A stretch of DNA of 64,000 bases, taken from positions 1 through 64,000 of the forward strand of contig CAZWLN010000009.1 in NCBI GenBank assembly GCA_964634885.1. Reading direction: 5' to 3'. The DNA comes from DAINRZ01 sp964634885. Lineage in GTDB: Bacteria > Bacteroidota > Ignavibacteria > Kapaibacteriales > UBA2268. The position numbers and the translations under genes are program-made. Positions 46,967 through 55,063 of this stretch are shown here, one piece after another. The stretch's first letter is position 1. Every line of letters begins with the position of its first letter. Below the pieces are notes generated by a model that did not search any database, was not told the origin of the DNA, and saw only the letters and a program-made list of their open reading frames with translations.

Positions 46967-48514
46967 TCATCCTTTCTTCTTTTTCTCTCTGAAAGCTCTT
47001 TGTTTTTCTGTCCCGGGTGACTGTTTCAACAACCTGTCAACTTCTGCCATGTTTCCATTCGAAAGTCCTCTGGCTTTCAACCTGATCATTTCGATATATT
47101 CATCCAGGGCAACCGACAACGGAAGTTCCGGCAATGTTGTCTCCGTATCTTCTTCTTTGAGTATGTCTGTAATAAACCGTTCTGGTAAGTCATGCAGGTG
47201 AATAATACCTGTACTGAAACGCCGGAATACTCTTTTTATCCACTTCTCTAACTCCCTTATATTCCCAGGCCAATCATAATCCATAAGCTTTTCGGTCACA
47301 CTTTTGTCCAGGATTATCGGCGAAGAAAGAAAAAATTGCTTATAATATAATTGGATGAAGTAATCGATTAGTAAAGGGATGTCCTGTCTATGCTCCCGCA
47401 ATGGTGGTAACAATACGACTTCATCGAACCGGTCTTTCAGATCGGGGGCAAACAGGGTAGAATCATTGACATTCTTATTGGTGGCGGCTATGATTCTGGT
47501 TCCAACTTTCGTTATCTCTGCCGAGCCAAGACTGCGCACCTCCCCGTCGTTTAAAAACCTTAGCAATGTGTTCTGGCCCTCTTTGGGCATATTACCAATC
47601 TCGTCGAGGAACAGGAACCTGTTTTCGGCTTGCTTTATTATCCCGGGACTTTCCTTATCTGCTCCCGTAAATGCTCCTTTTTTGTACCCGAACAATTCTG
47701 CTGCTATCAACTCTCTGGGCAGGGTACCGCAATCTAGAGTCAACAGGTTGACATCCGATTCGTTCCTGTACAATCTCCAGATTGAATTGGCTACTACTTG
47801 TTTGCCGGTACCTCTTTCACCTAATATCAAAACAGATGTGTTATTGTTAATGTCGTAGAGTATTTGTTCCTTGATCTCTCTAACATTGTCGGATTGGCCG
47901 ATTAATTCAGGAACCAATAAGTCTAATTCGTGAGATGCCAGTTTCTGTACCAGAGCCTTGTTCTCTCTGGTTACCAATGTAAGTTGCCGTTTAATAGCTG
48001 AAGGGGCTTCGATGTGAGGAAAGTCATCGATGTTGAGGTTGACCTCTTTGATATTCGACCTTTTGTCTATGGCAAACCTTGACTCGAATGACTGGATTAA
48101 CCTGGCATTGGTGATTATACCTGCCTGGCTCAGCAATATCCAGCAGGCTGTCATTGTGGGAGTGCCCGATGTAATATTGATAATCTTCTCTGCCTGTAAA
48201 AAACCGGGGCTGGTATTCAATTCCTGGACTTTGTCCAATAAAAACGGATAGACAAGATCGTAGTCAATCGGGTTGGGCAGGCTGACAGAGACAATACAAA
48301 CATTGACTGCCGGGTTTATTGCTTCCATTACAGACATATTCTCCAAAGCAATGGAATGATAGCTGATTAGCTCGGACTTCTTGTCGGGAGTAACAAACAG
48401 GTAGACCTGTTCAATCTTCTGGGAATACTTCTGAAATATCGAGAGAACTGCTCCGTATTCGTTTGAGCCGCGCTCAATTTTATCATGATTGCCAATGAAA
48501 GAGAGATATTTCAT
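46967..48514 (-). CDS. RtcR-like sigma-54 activator with N-terminal CARF domain
   Basis: A 515-residue bacterial enhancer-binding protein. Residues 1–~170 look like a CARF sensor (YLSFIGNHD, EQVYLFVTPDKKSE, and the loop NITSGTPTMTACW at 113–125). The AAA+ domain has a P-loop GERGTGKQ (232–239), the sigma-54 contact loop GAFTGA (280–285), Walker B FLFLDEIG (300–307) and the RELEKWIKRV lid. The C-terminus carries a short, diverged Fis-type HTH (NGNMAEVDRLLKQSPGT) followed by a Lys-rich tail. E. coli RtcR, of the same architecture, senses RNA ends and drives rtcBA; no rtcBA is here. Instead this gene closes an eight-gene operon with a type I R-M system, its ATG overlapping the previous stop (ATGA). 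I infer that it controls this operon in response to a nucleotide or RNA signal. Confidence 0.88.
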   Translation of the reverse strand: MKYLSFIGNHDKIERGSNEYGAVLSIFQKYSQKIEQVYLFVTPDKKSELISYHSIALENMSVMEAINPAVNVCIVSVSLPNPIDYDLVYPFLLDKVQELNTSPGFLQAEKIINITSGTPTMTACWILLSQAGIITNARLIQSFESRFAIDKRSNIKEVNLNIDDFPHIEAPSAIKRQLTLVTRENKALVQKLASHELDLLVPELIGQSDNVREIKEQILYDINNNTSVLILGERGTGKQVVANSIWRLYRNESDVNLLTLDCGTLPRELIAAELFGYKKGAFTGADKESPGIIKQAENRFLFLDEIGNMPKEGQNTLLRFLNDGEVRSLGSAEITKVGTRIIAATNKNVNDSTLFAPDLKDRFDEVVLLPPLREHRQDIPLLIDYFIQLYYKQFFLSSPIILDKSVTEKLMDYDWPGNIRELEKWIKRVFRRFSTGIIHLHDLPERFITDILKEEDTETTLPELPLSVALDEYIEMIRLKARGLSNGNMAEVDRLLKQSPGTEKQRAFREKKKKG

Positions 48515-49518
48515 TTTTTATTATTTATTGGTTGATATTTACCTGAATTAATCTTATTAGCAAGTGCTTCATTCATTATTGTCTGAATTTTTTCAAATTT
48601 CTCATAAATTATTTTTATACTATCTTGACTATTATTCGGAATAAATGTATCTAATCCTCTATTCAACTCAGCCCCTAGTATGTTGTTTAATGTTATATAC
48701 CTTTCATGTGTAAAAAATGAACTCTTGTTACAAAAGATTAATTCTACTTTTAAATTTGAAATGTTTTCAATAATAGTACTTATCTTACTATATCTATCAT
48801 CAGTAGTTTCATTATTATTTCTTGATACCTGCAGGCTTGCTAATCTTGTGATAAGTGTAAATTTAACTTTATTATTTACCAATGAAATTGCATCAGCAAA
48901 CTGTTTTAGACCATTTTGATAGTTATCATTCCATTTCTCAAAAACATTTCTATCAATCAACACTACTTCAGGGTAAGATATTTGTAATTTGAGAACATTT
49001 GACCAAAAAGATATGATTTTATTCATGCCATCGTCGACAGAACTCGGTTGGGAACAAGAATAACTTGTTTCTAAGCATTTATGATATAGTTCAGAATCAT
49101 CATATTTATTCATATTTATTGTATTTATACCAGGTATATTTAAAGAACTATCGAATGTTACAATATAATGTGGTAAATCATTATTTTTTTGATTAATAGC
49201 TTTGACGTTATTAATAACCGAACATTTCTTACAATCACTACAATCACAAACTGAATCTATTATCTCTTGTTTATCCCAGAAAAATTTTTTCCAAAGTATC
49301 TCCAATTTTTTCTTTGGCTCATCTTCGAGAACATCCTTTAAATCTAAATATTTTTTAGATAAAGTATTATACGCTCCTTCTTCTATGCAATCAATCCAAA
49401 CAGTTTGCTTAGTAATGGTGCTAAAAAATGAATTAACTCTTTGCAATAATAAGTCGGCTTCATCCTCAGTAGAAGGTATATCTAGAATACTAGAATCGAT
49501 TGTAATGGTTGAAATCAT
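48511..49518 (-). CDS. Unknown protein with a Cys cluster and an HERYI motif, partner of the AAA ATPase
   Basis: A 335-residue protein I do not recognise. The opening TITIDSSILDI resembles the first strand of a PIN-like domain, but the following acidic positions are not clear. A tight cysteine cluster C91-x-C93-xx-C96-xx-C99 could bind zinc. The second half (~160–310) has strands EVVLIDRNVF, VKFTLITRL and KVELIFCN and then FFTHERYITLNN (H271-E272-R273), a pattern reminiscent of HDR-type motifs in some nuclease-like or PLD-like folds. It has no signal peptide or membrane segment. Its ATG overlaps the stop of the DUF3696 ATPase by one base (TAATG), and its stop overlaps the regulator start, so it is locked into this operon. 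An effector or nuclease role is inferred only from the context. Confidence 0.75.
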   Translation of the reverse strand: MISTITIDSSILDIPSTEDEADLLLQRVNSFFSTITKQTVWIDCIEEGAYNTLSKKYLDLKDVLEDEPKKKLEILWKKFFWDKQEIIDSVCDCSDCKKCSVINNVKAINQKNNDLPHYIVTFDSSLNIPGINTINMNKYDDSELYHKCLETSYSCSQPSSVDDGMNKIISFWSNVLKLQISYPEVVLIDRNVFEKWNDNYQNGLKQFADAISLVNNKVKFTLITRLASLQVSRNNNETTDDRYSKISTIIENISNLKVELIFCNKSSFFTHERYITLNNILGAELNRGLDTFIPNNSQDSIKIIYEKFEKIQTIMNEALANKINSGKYQPINNKK

Positions 49519-51161
49519 TAAATCATTTCCTCATAACGTTCATCAAAAAAACCGTTAGGCCATTTTGAAGAGAATCTACCTCTTTCATCAATATTGATTT
49601 TTGTACAAACTAGCCCATTAGTACTTGATTCAAAAAAGTAAATTGAAAGGAACTTCTGTTCAATTTGTAGCTTAATTTCTTCATTTTTGCCTTTTATTGT
49701 TTCCTTAATACGTCTTAGCAGCCTCAACATCAAGTGCTCGCTATGGGTTTCAATGAGAAATCTTAATTCTGGTTTTGTATTGATTTGTTCTATAAATAGA
49801 TCGCCCAAATCTACTTGCATTTTCGGATGAGTGTGTAGTTCCGGTTGTTCGATAGCTAAAATTGAATTGTTCTGATAAATGGCAGCTACAATAACTGGTA
49901 TTATCTGTGAAATTCCAACACCAATGTCTATAGGTTTCAGTTCAATAGTGTTTTCTATGTCTTTTATAAATAAGTCAGTCAAGACATCGGAATTCATCAG
50001 AAAACTTTTCAAATCATCTTCATCGACAACTATACCCTGAATGATTTTCCTGTGTATATCAGAATCTGTATTCAGAAGTCTATAATCCTTTTTGGCAATC
50101 TGATAACCAGTGTCGAATTTTTGCAGCCAACTGTTTACTTTGTCGAATAGGTCCACATCTCCGTTTCTTAATACTTCCCATGCTAATAGTCCATTTGACC
50201 AGTTGACATTACCAGAATTGTGTTTTGAAAAATGATGCCTATCCAGAATTTCTCTTAGTGGACCAACATAATTCATTTTACTCAATTCATTGGTCAGATA
50301 TTCACCAAGACCAACGAAAATTATGTTTAGTATTTGATGAAATATCTTTTTTTGTTTATTAATATTTTCAAACTCAGCTTTATGATAGTCAGTGAGCTCG
50401 TTTACCGGTTTTCTGAATATCAAATCATCAAATGACAGAGCTTTTCCCCATATAGGTACTGCTGTCTCTTGCATTAAAACTTCGATTTCATTGAAAACTA
50501 CATCGCCATTCTCTCCATATACATTGGAATTTATAATACAGTCATAAATTTGCAGGAGACGTTGCGATGGATATGAATTGCCTTGCTCATTAGCGTTCAT
50601 ATTATCATTGTCAAGAAATACATTATGATGCAAATTCAATTTTTCAACTAATAGGTTTTCCCTCCCACCAGGATTATTCTCTATGATTGAGCCAAAGTGT
50701 TCATTATTAAACCCTACATGGTAATTTACTCTGGGCTTTTCCGTACCATAATCCCAAAAGACTTCCAATTCAATATAAGCCGAATCGATGCTTTCTCTTA
50801 AATGTGAGATCAGATTTTCCGGGTCTTCATTGTCAAGTTCTTGTTCAAAATAAAAATCAAAATAGGGTAACTGCGATGATTTGACATCAAAATCTATTCT
50901 TATAATAATTCTATTCTGCAAAATCTGATTATTAACAACATTTCGAAAACCTCCGTAATCAATGATATTTCCTCCTAATTCTATCCTGTCAGCCGCGCAG
51001 TTCTTATTGAGGAGTATCTCCCTTGCATAATGCATTGCCTGGAACACTGTACTCTTACCGGCGCTGTTGGCGCCAAAAAGCAGGGTAATCGGCTTCAGGT
51101 CGATTGTTACACCCGGGCTGCCGATACCCTTGAAGTTCTCGATATAGATTTTTGTTATCAT
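49518..51161 (-). CDS. AAA ATPase of the AAA_15/AAA_21–DUF3696 type
   Basis: A 547-residue SMC/OLD-like ATPase. The N-terminus is IYIENFKGI, with Walker A FGANSAGKST (29–38); the C-terminal half has a Walker B/signature region ILAIEQPELHTHPKMQ and the conserved LIETHSEHLMLRLLRRI. The last residues (WPNGFFDERYEEM) match DUF3696. Such ATPases occur widely in phage-defence loci beside a nuclease or other effector. Here the next gene, overlapping by one base, is a 335-residue unknown protein, which is the likely effector partner. It is cytoplasmic and lacks a TOPRIM domain of its own, unlike true OLD nucleases. It begins 11 bp after the three-TM gene. The DNA is clearly AT-rich compared with hsdM. 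Confidence 0.88.
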   Translation of the reverse strand: MITKIYIENFKGIGSPGVTIDLKPITLLFGANSAGKSTVFQAMHYAREILLNKNCAADRIELGGNIIDYGGFRNVVNNQILQNRIIIRIDFDVKSSQLPYFDFYFEQELDNEDPENLISHLRESIDSAYIELEVFWDYGTEKPRVNYHVGFNNEHFGSIIENNPGGRENLLVEKLNLHHNVFLDNDNMNANEQGNSYPSQRLLQIYDCIINSNVYGENGDVVFNEIEVLMQETAVPIWGKALSFDDLIFRKPVNELTDYHKAEFENINKQKKIFHQILNIIFVGLGEYLTNELSKMNYVGPLREILDRHHFSKHNSGNVNWSNGLLAWEVLRNGDVDLFDKVNSWLQKFDTGYQIAKKDYRLLNTDSDIHRKIIQGIVVDEDDLKSFLMNSDVLTDLFIKDIENTIELKPIDIGVGISQIIPVIVAAIYQNNSILAIEQPELHTHPKMQVDLGDLFIEQINTKPELRFLIETHSEHLMLRLLRRIKETIKGKNEEIKLQIEQKFLSIYFFESSTNGLVCTKINIDERGRFSSKWPNGFFDERYEEMI

Positions 51162-51172
51162 GGCTTGATTAT

Positions 51173-51658
51173 TTAGTTAGTGAATAATTTGTTGAAATCC
51201 TTTATAAGCATTAGTACAAAAAATACCAATATACTTCCAAATAATGTAATTATCTGCCATTTCAATAACTTGTATGTCCTTCTGCTGCATCTTTTTGAAA
51301 TATTCCTGAATTTCTTGAAATTGTGCTCTTTGTATCTCCGGTATTTCCATAAAGTAATTTTTGCGGTTATCCGAAAGTCTTTCAGCCGGTTGGTAACGCA
51401 GCAGATGCCAATAATTATTGAAGCCAATATAATAGATATGCCCAATAGGTAAACTATCGATTCGATAGTATTAAGGTTCAATGAGCTATCGTTCAGGACG
51501 CTCAATTCATAGCCGAGAATACCTATTGCAAAAGTCAGGAACAAATTGATTGTAAACGACAATTGTTTGATGCGGTAGTCCTGCCACCTGGTAAAGGACT
51601 CTTTTTTACTCTTTGTTTCTTCCACTGTTAACTTCTCTTCATTAGTTGATTGATTCAC
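51173..51658 (-). CDS. Small three-TM membrane protein within the R-M operon
   Basis: A 161-residue protein starting at GTG 51658, overlapping the hsdS stop (GTGA). Three hydrophobic segments are visible: LSFTINLFLTFAIGILGYEL (~33–52), IVYLLGISIILASIIIGICC (~68–87) and IITLFGSILVFFVLMLI (~137–153). A basic, Arg/Lys-rich loop (~90–130, KYRRYKEHNFKKFR, RCSRRTYKLLKW) lies between TM2 and TM3. I know no family with confidence; the overall pattern recalls small membrane proteins found in defence loci (for instance effectors that permeabilise the membrane). A role in the hsdS/ATPase neighbourhood is inferred only from the coupling. Confidence 0.7.
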   Translation of the reverse strand: MNQSTNEEKLTVEETKSKKESFTRWQDYRIKQLSFTINLFLTFAIGILGYELSVLNDSSLNLNTIESIVYLLGISIILASIIIGICCVTNRLKDFRITAKITLWKYRRYKEHNFKKFRNISKRCSRRTYKLLKWQIITLFGSILVFFVLMLIKDFNKLFTN

Positions 51659-52794
51659 AGCTCCCCTCTGAAAGCTCTTTGCATCAGTGAATTGAAAAGG
51701 TTGTCGCTCTCGGTTAACTGTGCTTGTAGTTTTGCTTTTAGTTCTTCGATCTTTGTTACAATATCAGCAAATTTGGTTTGTAAAGTAATTGGAGGATAAT
51801 TTATTGGCCATATTTTAACAATACTAGTATTAACTACTCCGTGGGCTGACCCTACCGAATAGCCATAAAGACTACTTTTCCCAAAAGTTAAATTCATATA
51901 GAAAGCTATAAATAAAGATTGGAATTTAGTATCAGAACCAACTACAATAATATTAGCACAATTTGCACCGTCTAGTTCATATGGTACTACTGCGACCATA
52001 CCCCTATTTACTCCAACTCTTGATATTAAAATATCATTAGCATGGATTATAGAATTTTTTAATTTATTATGAAAATCTGTTGATATATAATGTAAATCTT
52101 GATAAGTGATTTTCATAGGTCTTATATTCTGAGTTCTAAGAAATGGAATACCATCCTGTCTATAACCATCAGTTGTTGGTCCAACATGCCCCACAACAAT
52201 TCTATTAGTCAATTCACCGAGGTTTCTCACTTCCCAGCCCTTCGGGTTAGTCACCGGGTCTCCAAACATATCGAGAAAGACAGAACGGAGGTATTCATCG
52301 CACAATTTCAAGCTCTCACGTAGCTTCTGCCTTATTTCGTCCGCTTTGTCAAGAATGGCGGCTATGCGGATCTGGTCCTCGAGAGAGGGGAGTAGAAGTT
52401 CCAAATTCTTAAGGTCATCTTGAGTTATCGCATCAAATGTTGAACCTCTACCACTAGAAGACAATTTAGACTCAATACTTCTAAAAAATCGAAATATAAA
52501 ATTAAAGTCAACACCTTCTTTTACTCGTATTGCACTTAATCCTCTCCCAATACATGCTTTTTGGTTACATATATTGGTTGGGCCAACTGGAGCTCTTACA
52601 GAAATAAGTATATCATTTGGTAATGCTATTTTTAAAGGGATAGAGCACCATTGTCTAATGTTTGGATAAATATAACCAAAATCAGACTTGCCTTGAAAAA
52701 AAGGTAATCCTATACAATCATTGTTATATGTTGAAGACGGTGGCGATTGACCAGCAATTATATCACAAATTTCTTTTAATTTTACTATTTTCAT
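51655..52794 (-). CDS. hsdS: Type I restriction-modification specificity subunit
   Basis: A ~379-residue HsdS with two target-recognition domains. The first starts with VKLKEICDIIAGQSPPSSTY; a central conserved coiled-coil segment follows (RIAAILDKADEIRQKLRESL, ~155–174); the second TRD starts near NPKGWEVRNLGELTN; the C-terminal helix contains KIEELKAKLQAQLTESDNLF. ATG 52794 is chosen; TTG 52809, overlapping the previous stop by 4 bp, is an alternative start giving 384 residues. It recognises the two half-sites of the DNA target in complex with HsdM and HsdR. The target sequence cannot be predicted. Its end overlaps the three-TM gene by 4 bp. Confidence 0.95.
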   Translation of the reverse strand: MKIVKLKEICDIIAGQSPPSSTYNNDCIGLPFFQGKSDFGYIYPNIRQWCSIPLKIALPNDILISVRAPVGPTNICNQKACIGRGLSAIRVKEGVDFNFIFRFFRSIESKLSSSGRGSTFDAITQDDLKNLELLLPSLEDQIRIAAILDKADEIRQKLRESLKLCDEYLRSVFLDMFGDPVTNPKGWEVRNLGELTNRIVVGHVGPTTDGYRQDGIPFLRTQNIRPMKITYQDLHYISTDFHNKLKNSIIHANDILISRVGVNRGMVAVVPYELDGANCANIIVVGSDTKFQSLFIAFYMNLTFGKSSLYGYSVGSAHGVVNTSIVKIWPINYPPITLQTKFADIVTKIEELKAKLQAQLTESDNLFNSLMQRAFRGEL

Positions 52795-52805
52795 ACTTAA
52801 TTTCT

Positions 52806-53567
52806 TCAATTCAATAAATTAGTTTGACCATCTTCCAACATTGGAATATCCGGGATAGAAGCTCCTGCTTTACCTTTCATAATTTCAACAAGATATGCAA
52901 TCCTTTTATTACTCATATTCCTATTATCAAAGAATGGAGCAAGTATCAACAATGATTTCTTAGTATCCAGCTCAATTTGTTGATATTCAAAGCAATCTTC
53001 TCTTTGAAAATTTTCTTTTTGAGTAACAAACAACTCTCTATAATCATTCCAGTGTCCAATGCCAAAACATATGATAAAAGTTGGTTTGTGTTGATTAATA
53101 TACTGTAAAACTTTTTGCTTTCTTGTTTTCATAAAGTCCTTGTAGTAGTATTCCTCAGTCATTTCTAATTCTTTTAAAATTTCTGGTGACAACATATCAG
53201 TATTCTTATTTCTGCCAATTGGATATAAATTAATTTGGAAATTAGAACCCTTTTCAAAAAATAAATATTTATTTATGTATTCTCTTGGTTTTATTTTAAT
53301 GTTATTAAATGATGTAATAGTTTTTGCCATAATCGTATAAACACTTGTAAATTTACCACTAAAGCCTTTTTTATTCTTATTCTCCCTAAGTTCTGCCAAA
53401 TCACTCTCATACCAATTTTCTCTCATTTCCCAGTCATAAGATTCGGAAATTTTACCAATCTTATCTATTTCGGGTACTTTTGCCTCCTCAATACCAATAA
53501 ACCAATAATCACTCTCAGGATTACCCATTCCAATATAATTGAGTAAGTTATTACACTTGTCGTTCAC
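52806..53567 (-). CDS. Uracil-DNA-glycosylase-fold-like protein inserted between hsdM and hsdS
   Basis: A 253-residue protein starting with GTG 53567, which overlaps the hsdM stop by one base (TAGTG). Residues 13–28 read GMGNPESDYWFIGIEE, resembling motif 1 of the uracil-DNA glycosylase superfamily (GNP…fiGe). Later segments NLYPIGRN, PTFIICFGIGHWNDY (~165) and APFFDNRNMSNKRI (~213) occupy the places of the second and third conserved blocks, but the HPS-type histidine is replaced by a DNRN sequence. It may bind or cleave modified DNA, or act as an accessory of the methylase. It has no signal peptide. Placement inside an hsd operon, coupled on both sides, argues for a role in the same system. 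Confidence 0.7.
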   Translation of the reverse strand: MNDKCNNLLNYIGMGNPESDYWFIGIEEAKVPEIDKIGKISESYDWEMRENWYESDLAELRENKNKKGFSGKFTSVYTIMAKTITSFNNIKIKPREYINKYLFFEKGSNFQINLYPIGRNKNTDMLSPEILKELEMTEEYYYKDFMKTRKQKVLQYINQHKPTFIICFGIGHWNDYRELFVTQKENFQREDCFEYQQIELDTKKSLLILAPFFDNRNMSNKRIAYLVEIMKGKAGASIPDIPMLEDGQTNLLN

Positions 53568-55063
53568 TACAACATCTCCACTAATTCTTCAATATTAGAA
53601 ATAATTTCATTTTCCAGTGTTTTCATTTTGCTGATAATCACAGAAGGCGCCTCATACTCTTCTTCCTTGTGGACAATTTCCTTGTACTTGTTAATAGACA
53701 GGTCGAAATTGTTAGCAACTATTTCACTTTTGTCCACAGTAAAATGCTTTTGGGTTTTGTCGTTGTTTTCAACCTCGAACCTGTTGTTCCACTTGCCAAT
53801 GCAGTCAGGTATGTCGCTGCCTTCGACCGGTTGGCGTTTGTCGTCCAGGGAAAAACCGTCATTGCCCAGGTCATAGAACCAAACTCTATTGGTCTCGCCA
53901 CCCTTCGTAAGTATCAGAATGGCTGTCGAAACCCCTGCGTAGGGTTTGAAAACCCCTGCCGGAAGTTTGATAATACCTTCGAGCTGATTCTTCTCGACAA
54001 TTAGTTTCCTCAGTTCAATATGAGCGTTGGAAGACCCGAACAAAACACCGTCAGGCACTATTGTGGCGCATCTGCCCCCGAGTTTTAGCATTCTGAGCAT
54101 CAGCACAATGAAGAGTAGTTCGGTTTTCTTTGTTTTTACCTTGCTCAACAGGTCTTCGGCAACATCTTCGAAGTCGAGACTGCCTTTGAAAGGTGGATTG
54201 GCTAAAATAGCGTCGAAATAGTTCCCGGACAATGAAGGTTGTTTGTCGGCAAATGACTGGCTTAACGTGTCCTGGTATATAATGCCCGGGGAGTCGATGC
54301 CGTGGAGCATCAGATTCATGGCGGCAATTCTTAACATTGTAATGTCGAAATCGAAGCCGTGGAGCAATTCTTTTTGCACATGTTCTCTGTACTTTTCGAG
54401 CAAGTCTTCCGAATAGGAAATATGTCCGTCTTCATGTGTATATTTTCCCTTTTCAGAAGTGTATTTTACTTTGATGAATTCTCGTGTTTGCATTAGAAAA
54501 CCGGCAGTACCACAAGCAGGGTCGCCGATTCTTTCGTATGGTTTTGGGTCGATAACATTGACCATAAGGTCGATGATATGGCGGGGAGTACGGAACTGGC
54601 CGTTAATACCCGCTGTTGTAAGCTTACTTAGCAGGTATTCATACAAATCGCCCTTGGTGTCGCCTTCAGTCAAAGGCAATTTGTCGATCATCTCAACGGC
54701 AGAAGACAGCAGGCTTGGTTTCTGAATCAGCAATTGAGCGTCTGAAAGATAGACAGAAAGCCCGTTGCCAATTTCTTTAAAATGGGGAAAAACTTTATCC
54801 CGAACCAATTTGAGCATATTTTCGGGTTCAAGATGAATAAAATTCGACCAACGTAAATCTTGATTATCAGAATTAAATTTGCCTTCGTGTTTTAGTTTTA
54901 AACGCTGAGCTTTCTTTTCTTCACGAGTTTCATTGATATCGATCAGCCGTATAAACATTAGAAATGTTATTTGCTCGATTACCGTCAAAGGATTGGTAAT
55001 TCCACCAGTCCAGAATTCTTCCCAAAGCTTGTCTATTTTACTTTTCAATTCACTATTCATCAT
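53567..55063 (-). CDS. hsdM: Type I restriction-modification DNA methyltransferase subunit
   Basis: A 498-residue N6-adenine methylase. The N-terminal HsdM domain (KIDKLWEEFWTGGITNP…) is followed by the SAM-binding motif GDPACGTAGFLM (~178) and the catalytic motif NPPF (N288 region, ANPPFKGSLDFEDV). The C-terminal region (ISNIEELVEML) is a helix, as in HsdM proteins that pair with HsdS. ATG 55063 follows the hsdR TAA with no gap. The codon use and composition are richer in GC than the neighbouring small genes. It methylates the HsdS-defined site to protect host DNA. Confidence 0.96.
   Translation of the reverse strand: MMNSELKSKIDKLWEEFWTGGITNPLTVIEQITFLMFIRLIDINETREEKKAQRLKLKHEGKFNSDNQDLRWSNFIHLEPENMLKLVRDKVFPHFKEIGNGLSVYLSDAQLLIQKPSLLSSAVEMIDKLPLTEGDTKGDLYEYLLSKLTTAGINGQFRTPRHIIDLMVNVIDPKPYERIGDPACGTAGFLMQTREFIKVKYTSEKGKYTHEDGHISYSEDLLEKYREHVQKELLHGFDFDITMLRIAAMNLMLHGIDSPGIIYQDTLSQSFADKQPSLSGNYFDAILANPPFKGSLDFEDVAEDLLSKVKTKKTELLFIVLMLRMLKLGGRCATIVPDGVLFGSSNAHIELRKLIVEKNQLEGIIKLPAGVFKPYAGVSTAILILTKGGETNRVWFYDLGNDGFSLDDKRQPVEGSDIPDCIGKWNNRFEVENNDKTQKHFTVDKSEIVANNFDLSINKYKEIVHKEEEYEAPSVIISKMKTLENEIISNIEELVEML

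Noticed and set aside
46967..48514. CARF domain taken as evidence for a CRISPR-Cas system
   Set aside because: There is no CRISPR array, cas gene or Cas10-like cyclase in the window, and the AAA+ GAFTGA domain identifies a transcription activator.
48511..51161. Identification of the ATPase pair as RloA/RloB or as an OLD-family nuclease
   Set aside because: The partner protein shows no TOPRIM-like DxD signature, and the ATPase ends in a DUF3696-type tail without a nuclease domain.
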